Below, piece after piece: positions 63,311-64,000 of a stretch of 64,000 bases of DNA. A program made the position numbers and the translations under genes. The notes under the pieces were generated by a model. That model ran no database searches. It had not been told where the DNA came from and worked only from the letters and a program-made list of their open reading frames with translations. Source of the stretch: Motacilla alba alba (Eukaryota; Chordata; Aves; Passeriformes; Motacillidae); the NCBI RefSeq assembly GCF_015832195.1, contig NC_052046.1, positions 40,018,911-40,082,910 of the forward strand. The letters are read 5' to 3'. Numbering within the stretch: the first letter of the stretch is position 1; every line of letters begins with the position of its first letter.

Positions 63311-63906
63311 TGCGCCCTGCTTTTCTGTGTGGGGTAGAGAAAATTTTCCTCATAGAGGCTACTCTAGGTCTGTGTTTTGGATTTGTGTTCAACAGGGGTG
63401 ATACCAGAGGGAAGTTTTCATTCCTCTGAGCAGGGCTCCAGCAAAGGGCTTTTCTGCTTCTCTTCCCCCCAGCAAGGAGAATGGGGGGAGGCACTGGGGA
63501 AGGAAAGAAGCTGGCACAGGAAACAGTCAGGAGAGCTAACTTCAGCTGACTAAAGGAAATCCTAACCATATGGCATCATGCTCAGCAAAGAAATGAGGGG
63601 AAAAATGGAAGGGGTCCTGTGGCTGAAGGTCCAGGCTGAGCATCTGTTGGTTGGTGGTGAGCAATAGTATTCCATTACATCACTGATCTTTCTTGGGTCT
63701 TATTTATTATCTATTTTTAATTTCCTTTTCACTGCAATTAATTAACAATATTTTAAATTTATTTTATTTCAATTATTAAACTGTTTTTATCTCAACCTAC
63801 AAATTTTCTCACTTTTACTCTACCAATTCTTTCCCCTATGCCACAAGGGGAGAATGAGCAAAGGGCTATATGAGTCTTGGCTGTCAGCTGAGGTTAAATC
63901 ATGACA
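63311..63906 (+). mobile_element. Solo LTR of an avian endogenous retrovirus, plus strand (same family as 21244 and 40353)
   Basis: Begins near TGCGCCCTGCTTTTCTGTGT. It carries GGTCTGTGTTTTGGATTTGT, GGCTTTTCTGCTTCTC, AGAAGCTGGCACAGGAAAC, CATATGGCATCATGCTCAGC, then an AT-rich R-like part with ATTAAA at 63775-63780, TTTTTATCTCAACCTACAAA and TTTTCTCACTTTTACTCTAC. It ends CAGCTGAGGTTAAATCATGACA. Module order matches the other two family members, and this copy keeps the poly(A) signal. The 5-bp flanks do not match exactly. The left edge is approximate by a few bases. Confidence 0.88.
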
Positions 63907-64000
63907 AAACACAGCTGAAATAGTGTTGTGGTTGAAAAATTTCCCTTTTCACTACAAATTCAGATAACTCAAAAGTGACATTTTCAAAGGACTGTAAGAA
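63907..64000. other. Right edge, nothing recognised
   Basis: The final 94 bases are AT-rich and featureless. Confidence 0.5.

Noticed and set aside
1..64000. tRNA, rRNA or other structured RNA genes
   Set aside because: No cloverleaf-compatible A/B box pair or rRNA-like stretch was noticed by eye; a covariance-model scan would be needed to be certain.

Overview
This window looks like gene-poor, AT-rich nuclear DNA from a bird, probably a perching bird or a near relative. The main evidence is about seventeen fragments of the avian LINE family CR1. Several keep the diagnostic 3' end: GGTTGCCCAGAGAAG-type sequence, a CCTTCCAAC-type motif, then (ATTCTATG)n. Six endogenous-retrovirus LTRs of bird-type families add support. 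I see no bacterial features: no operons, Shine-Dalgarno sites, CRISPR array or tRNA/rRNA genes. Nearly all open frames are short, without family hallmarks, and behave like chance frames or repeat-derived frames.

Layout. 1-9.8 kb: AT-rich DNA with a cluster of three CR1 pieces in alternating orientation (1.5-2.9 kb), an A-rich stretch (7.9-8.1 kb), an unidentified GC-richer block holding a decayed plus-strand reading frame (8.1-9.5 kb) and an antisense CR1 endonuclease fragment (9.4-9.8 kb). 10-21 kb: mostly unique AT-rich DNA with three CR1 fragments. 21-34 kb: one degraded solo LTR, one isolated exon-like segment with strong splice-site sequences (23892-24130), two CR1 tails and simple repeats. 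34.2-34.9 kb: a 714-bp TTCC array with clusters of a 13-bp GACA-containing unit. 35-46.4 kb: the most repeat-dense part, with CR1 copies and three LTRs, two of them complete solo LTRs with perfect 5-bp target-site duplications. 46.4-64 kb: AT-rich DNA with four CR1 pieces, one LTR at 50.2 kb and another near the right edge.

No intact protein-coding gene can be supported and no cooperating gene system is visible. The content is a record of repeat insertion and decay, perhaps within an intergenic region or large intron. The points most worth checking are the exon-like segment, the decayed frame at 8.5-9.5 kb, the structured TTCC/GACA array and the two well-preserved solo LTRs. Family names and species level are from memory of repeat consensus sequences, not from a search.
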